Counted from the stretch's first letter, positions 1 through 10,011 are shown. The stretch: DNA of 64,000 nucleotides from Pyricularia pennisetigena (GCF_004337985.1 NW_021940928.1:1-64000), one strand, 5' to 3'. Translations and numbers: made by a program. The notes: generated by a model not told the origin, from the sequence alone.

Positions 1-836
1 GGTTCTCCCTTGTTGGTTTTCCATTGGTACGAACGGCCGACGGCAGATAGGCTGATGGCGGGTTTTTCGGGTCCAATTTCTAACGTGATGGGCTGCGTGG
101 GTATTGGGCACGATTTCCATCGCTTTTGTCGGGGGTCGGTGTCCAGTTTGTGTTGAAGGGCGGCTATGTTTACAACGTCTCGGTCCTCACCCAAGACGAC
201 CGGGGTCGTTGGTCTGGGTTCTAAAAAGGTTGTTTGGCGCCACGGTCGTCCAAGTATTTGCACCCTTTTGGTTTCCCGTTCGAATGCTCGGTCGCGCCGC
301 TCTGCATCGGCTTGTGCAACCGGATCGGGCTTGTCCAACATGTTCGGAAGTCTAATGGCTGGCGAGAATTTTGCCAGCGACGGTGTCCTTTCAGGCCATG
401 CGAACGTTTGCGTTTTCGGGTGGATCCAAACATCCTGTTCAACTAGCCAATCCTGCCCAATAAACATATCATGTCCACTTTCCGTCACGTAAAACATTTG
501 GTTGCTGAACCGGCGTCCATCGATTTCCAAGGTCGCTTTTAGTTTGTGCGTAATGCGTCCTGCGTCCTGTTTGCGGTAATCCGACAAAAGTAGCGGGGTT
601 TTTAACCTTTGAAGCCGGGCTCCTAGCCGTTCTGCGGCTTGTTCAGCGATTGCTGGGCTGATCAAAAGAGAAATGTCTGCTCCGGTGTCACAAAGAGCTT
701 TAACTGATAGTGCTACGCCATTAACCTGTATCTGAGTTCGAATGATGAAAGATTTAGGTCGTGGGTTACTACCAATCTGAGCTATCGTAGACATCTGGAC
801 CACCGAGGAGGCTTGCGGCGGTCTCACTCTTTTCCC
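1..836 (-). CDS. pol: Pol, N-terminal part (protease region), runs off left edge
   Basis: Reading frame -1 relative to gag, entered at the slippery heptamer 830-836 and open to the window edge. It matches the first about 275 residues of the complete Pol at 59548-63471, including the aspartic protease motif CDTGAD around residue 47. In the element this protease matures the Gag-Pol polyprotein inside virus-like particles. No independent ATG is needed if it is made by frameshifting. The rest of the protein lies outside the window. Confidence 0.85.
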
Positions 837-2161
837 GATTCGTCTGTGGTTTCCGAATCTAAGCTACTCGTTTGTTGCTTCGGCTTCACTGCTTTGACAT
901 CCCTTATTCTCTCTTTTTCGGGACAATCTTTGGAATTATGGCCACCCCTTCCGCACATGAAACAGGTGTTGGCATCCCAATGCGCCTTTTTCTCCTCATA
1001 AGTCAGTGAGCGACCGGCCTTAGCCATCGTGATTGGTTCCGTTCTATCCCCTTGATAATCTTTGGGCTTGTAGCGCGAACGGACTTTCGTCGAAGCTGTT
1101 TTCTGCCTGCTCCGGGTCTCGTTCTTCGTGCTGGTCTTGTCGGTGCTCTCTCGGTCTTTGCGCCTTTCTTGTGCCAGTTGGTTGCTGTAGACGGATTTGG
1201 TAACGTACTGGCAAAACGTCTCGTAGTCTATGTCGATGTTATCACTATCGTGCAGCAGACGGTGATCAAGGTCGGCGGGTATACATCCCCACAAGGTTTG
1301 CTTCCAGTCTTCTTCCCGAACCTTTGCTTGCTGAGCTAGTGAATTAAACGTGGCAATAAACTCGTGGATATCTTGGCCCTTGCCTAGCTCAAACTCGTGT
1401 TTCTTAAGGGCTTCTCTGGCAGCTATGGACTGGTTGGGGTCGTGGTACATGGATTCTAGGATTTGGATCATTTCGGCTGATGATGAAAAGGGGCGTGTAA
1501 CTGAAACGTAACGAGTAATCATTGCTTTCTCGGCTTTGTCCTCGAGCAAATTCATCAGGTAACGCATCCGACTTTTCTCAGTCCTAAAAATGGCGACATC
1601 TTCTTCGAATTTGTCGGCCACCTTTATCAGCCAGCTATCAAATTGCGTCTTGTCTCCTGCGAACTTTGGGGGTGAATCGGCTCTGGCTTTTGCTTTGTCA
1701 TTGTAAGCAGGGTTGATGCCGCCTGTTCCTTGGAACTCGGTAAAGGCTGGCCAAGCGGCCATCCCTTTTGCTTTGAAACTCGTTCCGCCGAATGCACTTT
1801 CCACTGATGGCTCTCGGTGCCTTAATTCTCTGTAGGGCCTGGGGCTGGGTGTGTCGTTTCTCAACGCGTTTCTTAGCCTAAGTATTTCCGCTTCTAGCCT
1901 AGCGATCTCGCTGGCTGGGTCGTTTGCGTCGCCCATCATTCTGGGGTTGTTTTCTTGTGCGTTCACGTTGAGCTCCGGGGACCGCGAAGAAGATGCAACT
2001 TCGATTTCGTCCTCGACACTGGACTTGGTGCCTGGGCGAAAGTCTGTTTCGCTTTCTGATCGGGTCGGGTCGTCGATGGGGCGGTCTGTTTGCTCCGTCT
2101 GGTTCGTAATCAATCTTTGTGATTTCCTGCTCGCAGGTGGATGGTCCTTCAGCCTGGGCAT
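824..2161 (-). CDS. gag: Gag capsid/nucleocapsid protein of copy A
   Basis: An intact 445-residue ORF with an ATG at 2161. The N-terminal third is polar and low-complexity. The middle (about residues 160-330) has the helical retrotransposon-gag capsid pattern ending in a WKQTLWGCIP-type segment. A CCHC zinc knuckle (CFMCGRGGHNSKDC) lies near residues 400-413, followed by a charged tail. Gag forms the virus-like particle and packages RNA in the cytoplasm. The stop codon at 824-826 lies three bases after a G GGA AAA heptamer, and pol continues in the -1 frame. The length and zinc knuckle are normal for Ty3/gypsy Gag. There is no lesion, so this copy could still be expressed. Confidence 0.93.
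   Translation of the reverse strand: MPRLKDHPPASRKSQRLITNQTEQTDRPIDDPTRSESETDFRPGTKSSVEDEIEVASSSRSPELNVNAQENNPRMMGDANDPASEIARLEAEILRLRNALRNDTPSPRPYRELRHREPSVESAFGGTSFKAKGMAAWPAFTEFQGTGGINPAYNDKAKARADSPPKFAGDKTQFDSWLIKVADKFEEDVAIFRTEKSRMRYLMNLLEDKAEKAMITRYVSVTRPFSSSAEMIQILESMYHDPNQSIAAREALKKHEFELGKGQDIHEFIATFNSLAQQAKVREEDWKQTLWGCIPADLDHRLLHDSDNIDIDYETFCQYVTKSVYSNQLAQERRKDRESTDKTSTKNETRSRQKTASTKVRSRYKPKDYQGDRTEPITMAKAGRSLTYEEKKAHWDANTCFMCGRGGHNSKDCPEKERIRDVKAVKPKQQTSSLDSETTDESGKE
830..836 (-). promoter_or_regulatory. -1 ribosomal frameshift heptamer at the gag-pol junction
   Basis: On the minus strand the gag codons read TCG GGA AAA GAG TGA. The phase G GGA AAA is an X XXY YYZ slippery heptamer in the gag frame, and a -1 slip enters the pol frame exactly. 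The gag stop follows three bases later. The same sequence occurs at 63468-63474 in the other copy. No stem-loop or pseudoknot was searched for computationally. Confidence 0.7.
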
Positions 2162-2320
2162 AGGTCGGATCGGTCGTGGTCGGGGACTGGAATTGCCGTT
2201 CCTGTCGAACTCCGGTCGGGTCGGGTCTGTCGGGTGCGGATTTATTTTCGTCGCTCGCCAGCGGCGTAAAGATAAGTTGTTGCGCCTTATTTGTTAATCG
2301 CTAGGCCAGCGATTCTTTAG

Positions 2321-2330
2321 AGAGTAGAAT
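2321..2330 (-). promoter_or_regulatory. Self-complementary primer-binding site
   Basis: Two bases inside the 5' LTR boundary the minus strand reads ATTCTACTCT. This is the perfect reverse complement of AGAGTAGAAT inside the LTR (2391-2400). No tRNA-type TGG start is seen at the junction. This is the arrangement of Tf1/sushi-type elements, in which the 5' end of the RNA folds back to prime reverse transcription. Confidence 0.65.
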
Positions 2331-2332
2331 TG

Positions 2333-2525
2333 TGTCACGGCCAGGGTAAGCATAGCACGGAAGCTAGTCTATTGGCGCCTATCGACGAAGATTCTACTCT
2401 GAGGAGAAGAAAGGAAACAAACAAAGTTCTGAGCTTGACGCGACGTCGATAAAGGTATCACCCTGGTGGGTCGTTGGTCCAGGGTCAGGGTTAGGGTCTG
2501 GTGATCTCATGGTCCAAATGTCACA
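2333..2525 (-). repeat. LTR shared by copies A and B
   Basis: A 193-bp LTR. Read on the minus strand it begins TGTGACATTT and ends GGCCGTGACA, giving TG...CA termini inside a short inverted repeat. It is the 5' LTR of copy A and the 3' LTR of copy B; the polypurine tract of B (CTACCCCCTTCC on the plus strand) lies at 2526-2537. Homologous LTRs lie at 30004, 32884, 48342 and 59297. Confidence 0.92.
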
Positions 2526-3859
2526 CTACCCCCTTCCAAACCTCGTATGTCGACGCAGGAGATCATGCGAGGCTCTTGTCAAGTTAACCATGTCGTCGCT
2601 TTTTCCTTTTACCGTTTAACTCTCCATGCTCCGCCACGTTATCCTCCTGATTCGGTTCGTCCAACTTATCCTCGGCAGCGGCTTTTATCCAGATTGCCAA
2701 TCGCTTCGGCGGTCCTGCGGCATCTTTGTACTTCTTGTGGAAGTCGTCAAGGGCTGTCGCTGAATTCTTGAAATTTTCAGCCGGGTACCACGTGTCGTCT
2801 GGATCACATCCTTGCCATGCGACCTGGTATTGCAATGTCTTACTCCGGCCAAATAATCGGGACGCTAGAACTTTATCGACCACAAACTCTGGTTCTCCGT
2901 TGATCTCTTCTGGCGGAGGCGGCTCTCTTTTCTGTTGTGGTAATGGGTCCATTGCGGCTTTGCGGAGGCGGTCTGCGTGGAACAAGTTTTTTCCTTTAAA
3001 CGATTCAGGTACGTCCAGAACATAGCTATATCCTCGTTCTTCTAGAATCTGCCATGGTCCGGTCCACTGTGAATCCAGTCTGGTCGTCGGTGCGGTCGTC
3101 GGAAACCCTTTTTTCTTGACGAAAACATAGTCGTTAACCCCAAAATCTACTGGTCGCCGCTTTTTGTTGGCTTGTTCTTCCTGCCTCGCCTGCGTTTTTA
3201 GCGCGTTTTGGCGAGCCAACTCTTGGACTTCTTTAGTCTGGCGGACGATCTGCAGCGCTTTTCGTTTCTGGTCTGAATCAACGGTCGTGGTTGGCAGGTC
3301 GGTGGACAGCGGGTTTCGGGGTTCGGTCCCGAGCACTACCTTTAACGGGCACATACCAAGGCTGGAATGCCACGCGGCGTTGTGGGCAAAATCCAAAGCA
3401 GGCAAATGTACGCTCCAACTGGTCTGGTATTTGTCGATATAAAACCGCAGCTTTTGGTCCAGTTCCTGGTTGGTTATCTCTACGGCACCTTGTGTTTGAG
3501 GGTGCAGGGCGCTGCCGTGTCGGTGTTTAGTACCCGTGAGTTCATTTATCGTCGCCATGAATTCGGAGATGAACGGCCCGGCGTTGTCGCTAATCCAAAC
3601 GAAAGGTAGTCCTAGGAAACGGTATAGGTATCGGTAATATCGGGAGGCCAGGATTTCTGCTGTGTCGGTCTTCTGTCCTGGGATGGTGGCTATCAGGCGA
3701 CTGAACTTGCAAACGAACACCCACACGTAGTCGTATCCGAACTTGTCTTTGGGCATGTCCTTTCCGTCAACTGCTACATGTTCCCAAACGTAATTCGGTA
3801 TCGGTAGCGGATGCAATAGGCCCGGGGTCTTGTCGTGTCTGCCTTTATTTCGCTCAGAG
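2526..3859 (-). pseudogene. Chromovirus copy B: 3' part of pol, 5'-truncated
   Basis: An open frame from the break at 3859 to a stop at 2584 encodes the integrase core and C-terminus of Pol: the catalytic D of VAVDGKD, the D of ISDNAGPF and the E of QGAVEITNQ, then the chromodomain and a basic tail. It is nearly identical to 59490-60820 of the complete copy. Homology stops abruptly at about 3859 within the segment just after the integrase zinc region, and the following sequence is unrelated. The reverse transcriptase, RNase H and gag of this copy are absent. Confidence 0.9.
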
Positions 3860-4035
3860 AGCCATATTTCGATATTTAGCTGCTAGAGATGCTACTCACC
3901 AGCCAAACCCATCATTCCCAAAGACTGCCGCGGCTACTTAGTAGCCATTGCCCCGCGAAGAAGCGAGGAATCTCGACAGTAGCCCTGTCAAGACGTAGCT
4001 GACTCGAAAAAAAGCATTGCCACGTCGCTATTATA

Positions 4036-4497
4036 ATGTCAGTGTATGCAGGTGACATCATAAACGCTCCTTGGTCTTCACGGCCCACGATCCTCGAAGT
4101 TCTTTTTTTGGTCCAGACCGCCGATCTGGACTTTTACGGCGTTCTCTACTCCAACCCGGATCCACTCAAATGGGACTGGCCGAGCCCGACTGGAATCGCA
4201 TGGGTGTATCACGATGGCCTCCAGATAAGAACGTGGCAGGAAGCCGGCCAGAAGCCTAGTTTTACAGATTATTCGTCAGATTTTGAAATAGAACAGATTT
4301 TTGGACACTATGAGAATGCACAAGGTCATGTCTCCTATGCAGTCAAGTGGGTCGACTATACGTGTCCCACCTGGGAAAGTGATATAAATTACTCCTGCAA
4401 ACACGTCGTCGACTACCACCAGCGACTTTCAGCCCCGGGTTCGGCGCTGACGCGTCATCAGCCTTGCTTCGAGGTTGTCACAGCTACCACCGTATGA
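4036..4497 (+). CDS. Stand-alone chromodomain protein
   Basis: A 153-residue ORF. Residues about 82-130 form a chromodomain: FEIEQIFGHY, then YAVKWVDY, then PTWES, with the aromatic positions expected of a methyl-lysine cage, followed by a helix with VVDYHQRL. The first 80 residues resemble nothing I recognise. The domain differs from the chromodomain at the end of the chromovirus Pol, so it is not a simple fragment of the neighbour element. The start ATG at 4036 is the first in frame, but an upstream exon cannot be excluded. It lies 180 bp from the broken end of copy B. Its role is unknown; a histone-binding function is inferred from the fold only. Confidence 0.5.
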   Translation: MSVYAGDIINAPWSSRPTILEVLFLVQTADLDFYGVLYSNPDPLKWDWPSPTGIAWVYHDGLQIRTWQEAGQKPSFTDYSSDFEIEQIFGHYENAQGHVSYAVKWVDYTCPTWESDINYSCKHVVDYHQRLSAPGSALTRHQPCFEVVTATTV

Positions 4498-4499
4498 TA

Positions 4500-5033
4500 C
4501 TGTGCTGCGGGGGCTGGTTTGAATTGGAGGATTTATTTGTTGCAAGGTTTATAATGATAGATGTGTCGACTTAATAAGGCAAATTATGAGCAAAGTGCCT
4601 TTGTTTTTAATACTGAAGCATTGCCGCTTCCCGACGCATGTTCAAAGCCAGATAGTGGTAGCCTAGTGTGTGGATAATCTATAAGATCTAGTGTTGCTGT
4701 GGATTAGGTGACCGTGATGTCACTGAACGCCAAATGGGGCCGCTCGACCGGGGATGTGAGATGGCGCCCATACCGGCAAACGAGCGCCAATTTAGTTTAG
4801 CACCATGAACAAGTCCGACAATGGCCTGGACTCCGTGGACAATACCAGGGCGTATGCCTCTGGCCCTGATGGAAAGTCAAGTCGCCCATGCGAGCGCCGA
4901 TTCGTAGTCTGTGTTGATTCTCAGCCAACAAGCGCGGCATAGGTGAGGATATCTTCTCGCTAGCTGAATTCTGCATAGCAATGTGCTTTGTTTGTGGAGT
5001 ATTCTCTCGTACGCCTCTCAAAACCTTAGGTGG
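4500..5033. other. No supported gene
   Basis: Intergenic. Only short shadow frames are present and I see no recognisable element. Confidence 0.5.
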
Positions 5034-5385
5034 TATGGGTAGCCTTTGCAGCCAGTTGTGGCTGTTTTGCTGAGCAATTTGGTGGTGGGTAACCTTTTGC
5101 AGACACTTTTAGCTGTAGGGCTTCGCAATCTGGGGGTGTAAAAAGAATTGCAGCCAGTTTGGGCTGCTTGAGAATGTGCATGGTATAAATGTTCCTCACA
5201 CCCAATTTGAGCTTTTTCGCTCGATCCAGGGGAGTGGGTAGCCTTTACGGCTAGTTTGTGCTGTTGCATTTGGAAATATGCGTCGTGGTGTGGATATCTC
5301 TTGGAGCCAGTTCAATCTTTTTCGCTTGGCGATTTGGGGGGTGTGTAATTTCTATGGCCAGTTCTGGCTGTTAATGGCCTAGTAC
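5034..5385 (+). repeat. Degenerate minisatellite, about 50-bp unit, 6-7 copies
   Basis: Successive units share a core like gcagccagttTGGgctgtttt followed by a ggcaatctgggggtg-like segment. In one minus-strand frame this gives a periodic peptide with recurring TGC and YH positions. A second array of the same unit lies at 58711-58943, and an inverted piece of the core occurs near 5775-5795. Confidence 0.7.
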
Positions 5386-5996
5386 CGCATTCATCAAAAG
5401 CCGAAAATGACTGCAAATCAGTAGCGGATTGTGTCTGCCACAAAAACCAGCATTCTGCGTTCCGTCGTTGTGGCAGCGTTTGCTCTTTGTCATGGTTCAG
5501 GTTTTCTTTGACTTCCTAAATTGGACGATTGTTTTGGCCGGGCGAATTTTTAAAAACACTTGAAGCGTCACATGCAGTACGAAGCTATCGAAACACAGTA
5601 TAGCCTAGCTATCGTAAACAATATACCGTAAAAGGCGCAATGGCCTCGCCAAATATTGTAGTGAACACTTTTAGTAGTGGTGTTGTGCAGTGATGGCTCA
5701 TGTGGCGTACAACCCCAATCGCCAAGAGAAAAAGATCAAACCGGCTTCAGGGAATGTACACAGGCCCCAAACACAACAGCCAAAACTGGCTGTTTCCCCG
5801 CTTGACTGCGTCTCCTAAAATTCACTGTGAGAGTGCGAGCCAGTCAGCGGACTCTAGTTATCTCATAACGAAGCAGCAATTGGAAGTTGACTAGGTCTTA
5901 GGAATGTCATGCAACATGAAACCTTCAGACGCAAGAAAGAGTAAACTTGAATTATCTGTCCGCTGCTCTGAATTTGTTTCATAGTCGATGTTTAGA
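5386..5996. other. No supported gene
   Basis: Intergenic. It holds an inverted piece of the minisatellite core (agccaaaactggct) near 5780 and otherwise nothing recognisable. Confidence 0.5.
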
Positions 5997-6330
5997 TACA
6001 GTTTGGAGCAAATCTACCGCTTCCAGTATAGACATTCGATCTTCGGCCCAATGCTTCTTGAGCCTACTTAAGAAGATGAAAGAAAACCCGGGGTGGGGTG
6101 CATTGTAGGCTACAAACATCCACTTTTTGCCCTTACTACCCATCTGCCAAAGTACCTTGAAGTAGTTGTGTATTCCATTTGGCTGCTTAGTCAAAGATCC
6201 ATTGCGACAGTGCGATCGGGCTACCAAGCTACTGAGCCAGACTAACCATATGCTACCATGAAGATGTTGAATCTTGACTTCGTCTAGGCCCACAACCGTC
6301 TGCGCAGCTGTGCAAGGCAGACATAAGCAC
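5997..6330 (+). repeat. MITE family copy 1, 3' end degenerate
   Basis: It starts with TACAGTTTGGAGCAAAT and keeps the family order (pyrimidine-rich start, ctacaaacatccact, cccatctgccaaagtacct, gatccattgcgacagtgcga). The right terminal inverted repeat is not recognisable. It ends close to the stop codon of the MFS gene. Confidence 0.65.
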
Positions 6331-6359
6331 ATGTACTGAGGCTCGTTCTGTTAACTGGA

Positions 6360-8196
6360 TCATGAAGACTGTGGTCCAGATAGCTCAGTCGCCACTGGTT
6401 TTGGCTTGAAATCGAGCCTTTCCCACTTCATCACAAATGCAAGGCAAAAGACCACAGCACCGGCCCCCACAACAATGAAGAATGTGTTCCCAATAGCCCT
6501 GGAAATCTCCTCGACTATAACTCTTGCCAATCCCTGGTCTGCCTGGCCCAGAAACGCAGAATTCAGGCCGCCGAGCGCCTGCCTGACTTCTGCATCGGAA
6601 ATTCGAACGCCGGCATCGACCAGAGCATCGTTGACATACTTGAACCCCAGGTTCTGGAATATGCACCCACCAACCGACATGAACAGAGCAACTCCGCCCA
6701 GCTGCATTATCAAGAAGACAACAACATGATCCGACTCTTTGGTCGCGTTACCCCGTGCCATGTTCTTGAGCACCGCGGCGCCCTGCTGGAAAATCAAGCC
6801 TACTCCCGCACCCACGAGCGCGAGGTTCCCCATCACGAGACCCACGGGGCTGTCGGCCGTCATGGAGGTCTGGAGCGCCCCGCCAATGATCATCAGCGCG
6901 CCGCCCAGCACGTAGAGAACTGGGTATAGTCGCAGGCGTGGAAGCAATGCTGACGAAAGGACCGTCATGCCGACGAAGGTTCCGATGTAGGGAAGTAGAT
7001 GGACGGCAGCCTCAACAGGGTCGAAGCCTCTGGTGAAGGTGAAGAACAGCGGAGTGTAGTATAATGTGATGCCGTACGCTGCAGCTGCCATGGCGGTTGA
7101 CAGGCCTACCGGAAGAACTGTGCGCACCTTTCCTAGCGCGTCGGCCGGGAAGATGCGGTGCTTACGTGTCGTCCAGATGCACAAGTGCTGCTGCACCGCG
7201 TACATGGAGAACAGGAGCCCGGCAAAGACCCAGGCCACGATGGCCGAGTATGAATCCCACGGCCAGTGCGAGCCGGAGAATATCAAGCTGCTGAAGAGCA
7301 TTAGAAATGAAGCGCAGTGTAGAATCCAGCCGAGCCAGTCAACATCGACCCAGGTGTGTGATGCGGCTTGTTTGGATATAAAGAGAGGCGGGAGGAAGAT
7401 TTTCCAGCCGGCACAAAGGACAGCCAGAATGGGTATGTTGATAAACATTGCCTAACAGCTGTCAGCTTCTTTTGCAATCCATGCGGGACCGAGCAGACTC
7501 ACCCATCGCCATGTAGCATGGGGGTTCTCAGCGAAGGCGCCGCCGACGATTGGTCCGAGCACCAAACCAATGGCGAACCCAGTCCCAATGACGGCTTGAC
7601 CCCTGGGCGCCTCGTATGCCGACGAGAACTTGAAGTTGTACAGCATTATTCTTCCAGAGACCACCGTCAGTATGAATCAAGCAAGATTTCGAACGTCTTA
7701 ACCCCAAAAGACGGGGTGCTCACCCCTGGTAGAGCCCTGCGCCACCGATACCGGTGATTGCCCTTCCGATTATGACGCAGTTGATATCTGGGGCGGCGCC
7801 AGCTATTGCAGCGCCAGCAGCAAATATCAGAGTGTAAATGTAGAACTGCACTTTCAAGTTGCCAAAGGCAGACAGCCTCCGGCACAGCGGCATCATGCAG
7901 ACGTTGAGCGCTGTGTACCCGATCGCGACCCACGTAAGGAGTTCGACATGTCCAAAGGCATGATAGACGGAGGCCTGAATGTTTGCGACGTTGCTAACAT
8001 CATAGCCTATGCTGGTGTGTCAGAGGAGCCGTCAGTGGCGTTTGTGCGCGAGATGCGTACCTAGGAGCATGCTAGCTAGCCAGCAGCAGAGCTGTAATCC
8101 TGGCCATCTCCAGGCTGGCCAACCGTCTCTGGGGCTTTTTTTCAGTTGGTCAATCCGCCTCCTAGGGGAATTTAGGGTTATCTGATGCCACTGCAT
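6360..8196 (-). CDS. MFS drug/toxin efflux transporter (DHA2-like, 14 TM), four exons
   Basis: Exons 8061-8196, 7724-8006, 7503-7650 and 6360-7451 join in phase across introns of 54, 73 and 51 bp with GTACGC, GTGAGC and GTGAGT donors and TAG or AAG acceptors. They give 552 residues, the usual DHA2 length. The chain has a first membrane segment ending GYDVSNV, the GRAITGIGGAGLYQG segment, the EAPRGQ loop, GPIVGGAF (motif C type), HATWRWAMFINIP, then a long run of membrane helices to the C-terminus. The family exports drugs or secondary metabolites by proton antiport at the plasma membrane; the substrate is unknown. The start at 8196 is the in-frame ATG that gives a normal N-terminal length; earlier ATGs up to 8520 are in the same open frame. 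No biosynthetic cluster lies beside it. All splice phases are intact, so it may be functional. Confidence 0.85.
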
Positions 8197-8220
8197 GGCT
8201 GGTGCAAGACGTAATCTGTG

Positions 8221-8270
8221 CTGAGAATGCTTTGCTGAGAATGCTTTGCTGAGAATGCTTTGCTGAGAAA
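8221..8270 (+). repeat. 14-bp tandem repeat, three and a half copies
   Basis: The unit ctgagaatgctttg is repeated exactly three times and then trails off. It lies just upstream of the proposed MFS start codon, within the putative 5' leader. Confidence 0.9.
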
Positions 8271-8616
8271 CCCGTGGCTTTGACAAATGATATATATATA
8301 TGCGGATATTGCAAGCCTTGATTAAGTCTTCATTAAAAATAGTCGAAGGCGTAAAAAACGGTTCCAGCTGGGCCGTTAGGCCATTTTGAACCAAATGAGA
8401 GTGAACGCCAATTCTGGTGTCATCATCCTTGCCACCAGGTATCTGACGCTTTCTCTGGTCATGGCAATGCCGAAGCTGTTTTTGGCTTGTACAAGCGGGA
8501 CTTGATTGCTCATGACACATTCAATCTTGCACTCGAGGGCATGCTCGAAGTGATTGGATACTAAACAAAAAGAAAAAAAGCGAGAGAACCGTAGACGCCC
8601 ATCTTACGTCTAAACC

Positions 8617-9550
8617 ATGTCCTCGACAATTACAGCTCCCAATCGACAAGACCGTTTACCAGTAACACATCCGTTGCCGCCAACTCCAGCTCAATATGCT
8701 GCGTCCGCCAAATCAAGGTTGTGAACAGAGGTTAGAGCGTTCTCGGCGGCAGCTAGATGCGGAAAGGCAGAAGAATCACAGGTTGAGTTCCAGACTGGCT
8801 CGATTCGAATGTGAGAAACAAGATCTTGTTAATTGCATCAACAGCCTGCAGCGAGAGTTGCGGGCAGCCCAGCTGCCGAGCGGCTCTTCGGCTTGGGCTA
8901 TAGCATCGCAGCAAGACAATGACTCACCGAGTCAGCCTCTCGATAGCGCGCCATCCTTGCCTTCTCACTATTACCGGCGGGAAGAGAAGCATAGGCCAAC
9001 GCAGTCGCAAGACCAGCGGATGTTAGTCGACCTTACGACAGAGGATACAGGCTTCCGATGCTCCAAATGCACGCAAATTTTCAACTCCAGCGACAACTGC
9101 TTTGCATTAAGCGGCTGCGGGTGTGTAAGTTGTGGTCCCCCTCACCCACCAACATTGTTCGCAAGAGCTAAGAAAGGTGCGGCTGCAGCCAATTTGCCCG
9201 TCTTGCGCAAACCGAGGGTGTCACAACCACAAAGAACTAGGTGAACAAAACATATTTCGGCTATTCTGGACCAGATGTTTTTGCCTGGAAGAGGACGTTG
9301 ACGAAACAATGGTCGCCTTGAAATGCGGTTAGTTATGATTCCTTCTTCCGGACGAGCAGGGCTGACAAGTTCAGGCCATGTGTACCACGATGTCTGCATC
9401 CGACAATGGTTCCGAGCCTGCCAGACCGACAGAAAAGAAAGAGACGGTGGGCCCTGTCCTTGCTGTAAGGAGCACGTTGACGATGTTTTACTACTGGAGT
9501 GGAAGCCACTCGGACTCGTGAGGATGGTTGTGGTATCTGCATTTTCTTGA
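8617..9550 (+). CDS. RING-finger protein, multi-exon, possibly damaged
   Basis: The 5' frame from ATG 8617 encodes a Pro/Thr-rich start. A coiled-coil stretch (about 8700-8870, heptads of R, E, L) follows in a frame shifted by one base. Then come CSKC with GCGC, and CPSC in a further frame, and finally a RING-H2-like end: CFCLEEDV, KCGHVYHDVC, PCPCC. The last join is an in-phase 47-bp intron (9328-9374, GTTAGT...GCTGAC...TTCAG) that recreates KC-GH. A GTAAGT near 9127 may be another donor, but no clean acceptor fits. The protein would be an E3 ubiquitin-ligase type. The unexplained frame changes near 8690 and 9130 mean either missed introns or a decaying gene. Confidence 0.5.
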
Positions 9551-9577
9551 GGCAAAAAAGGAGAGGACCAAATAATA

Positions 9578-9980
9578 CTACTCGGGCTGGAAATCCAGCT
9601 CTTCTATGGAGACATCTATAGAATGATTGCGGCATCCGTAGCTTGTCCTGGAATCTGACCCAGCTTTTAGCTCTTGCAGGTAGCTCCGTAGAGCCTGCTT
9701 CACGTGGAGTCTGGCTTCCAAAGTGGCAGAGACTTGGTCCAGTTAGTTTGGCTCATGCATGCTGCAGGAGAAGAAACTCACCGAGTAACAACAGACGTCC
9801 GTTTGGACTTCTTTCTTCGCGGAGACAATCTTGCATGCCTTTTCTGATGATGGCTTTGAGGTCCGGCTTTCCTTTGTACAGTCTTGCTCGACCGCCAAAC
9901 GTCTTCGCCACCGTCGAGTCGGCGGCAGAAGGGGTGCCTTCCAAGGACCCTACGTTGTCGAAAATGGAGATCAACATCAT
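9578..9980 (-). CDS. Hypothetical protein, two exons
   Basis: Exons 9782-9980 and 9578-9732 join in phase across a 49-bp intron (GTGAGT...CTAAC...CCAAG) to give 117 residues. The sequence has a charged helical middle and an acidic end, and I do not recognise the family. A CTTCAG acceptor-like sequence with a GCTAAC branch site lies directly before the ATG at 9980, so this may be the 3' part of a longer gene. Any earlier exon would run into the N at 10012. It is tail-to-tail with the RING gene, with stops 27 bp apart. Confidence 0.45.
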
Positions 9981-10011
9981 CTGAAGTCCGGTTAGCTGGG
10001 TCCGCACAAGG

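Larger units (their letters stand above)
1..2525 (-). mobile_element. Chromovirus (Ty3/gypsy) copy A, partial
   Basis: The 5' half of a minus-strand Ty3/gypsy element: LTR at 2333-2525, primer-binding site, gag, and the start of pol running off the left edge. It is nearly identical base for base to 62639-64000 in the right-hand copy, so these are two recent insertions of one family. The LTR at 2333-2525 is also the 3' LTR of copy B to its right, so the two elements form a head-to-tail tandem sharing one LTR. Confidence 0.93.

Noticed and set aside
1052..1339. Plus-strand ORFs within gag and pol regions on both edges
   Set aside because: Antisense to intact retrotransposon genes with no independent features.
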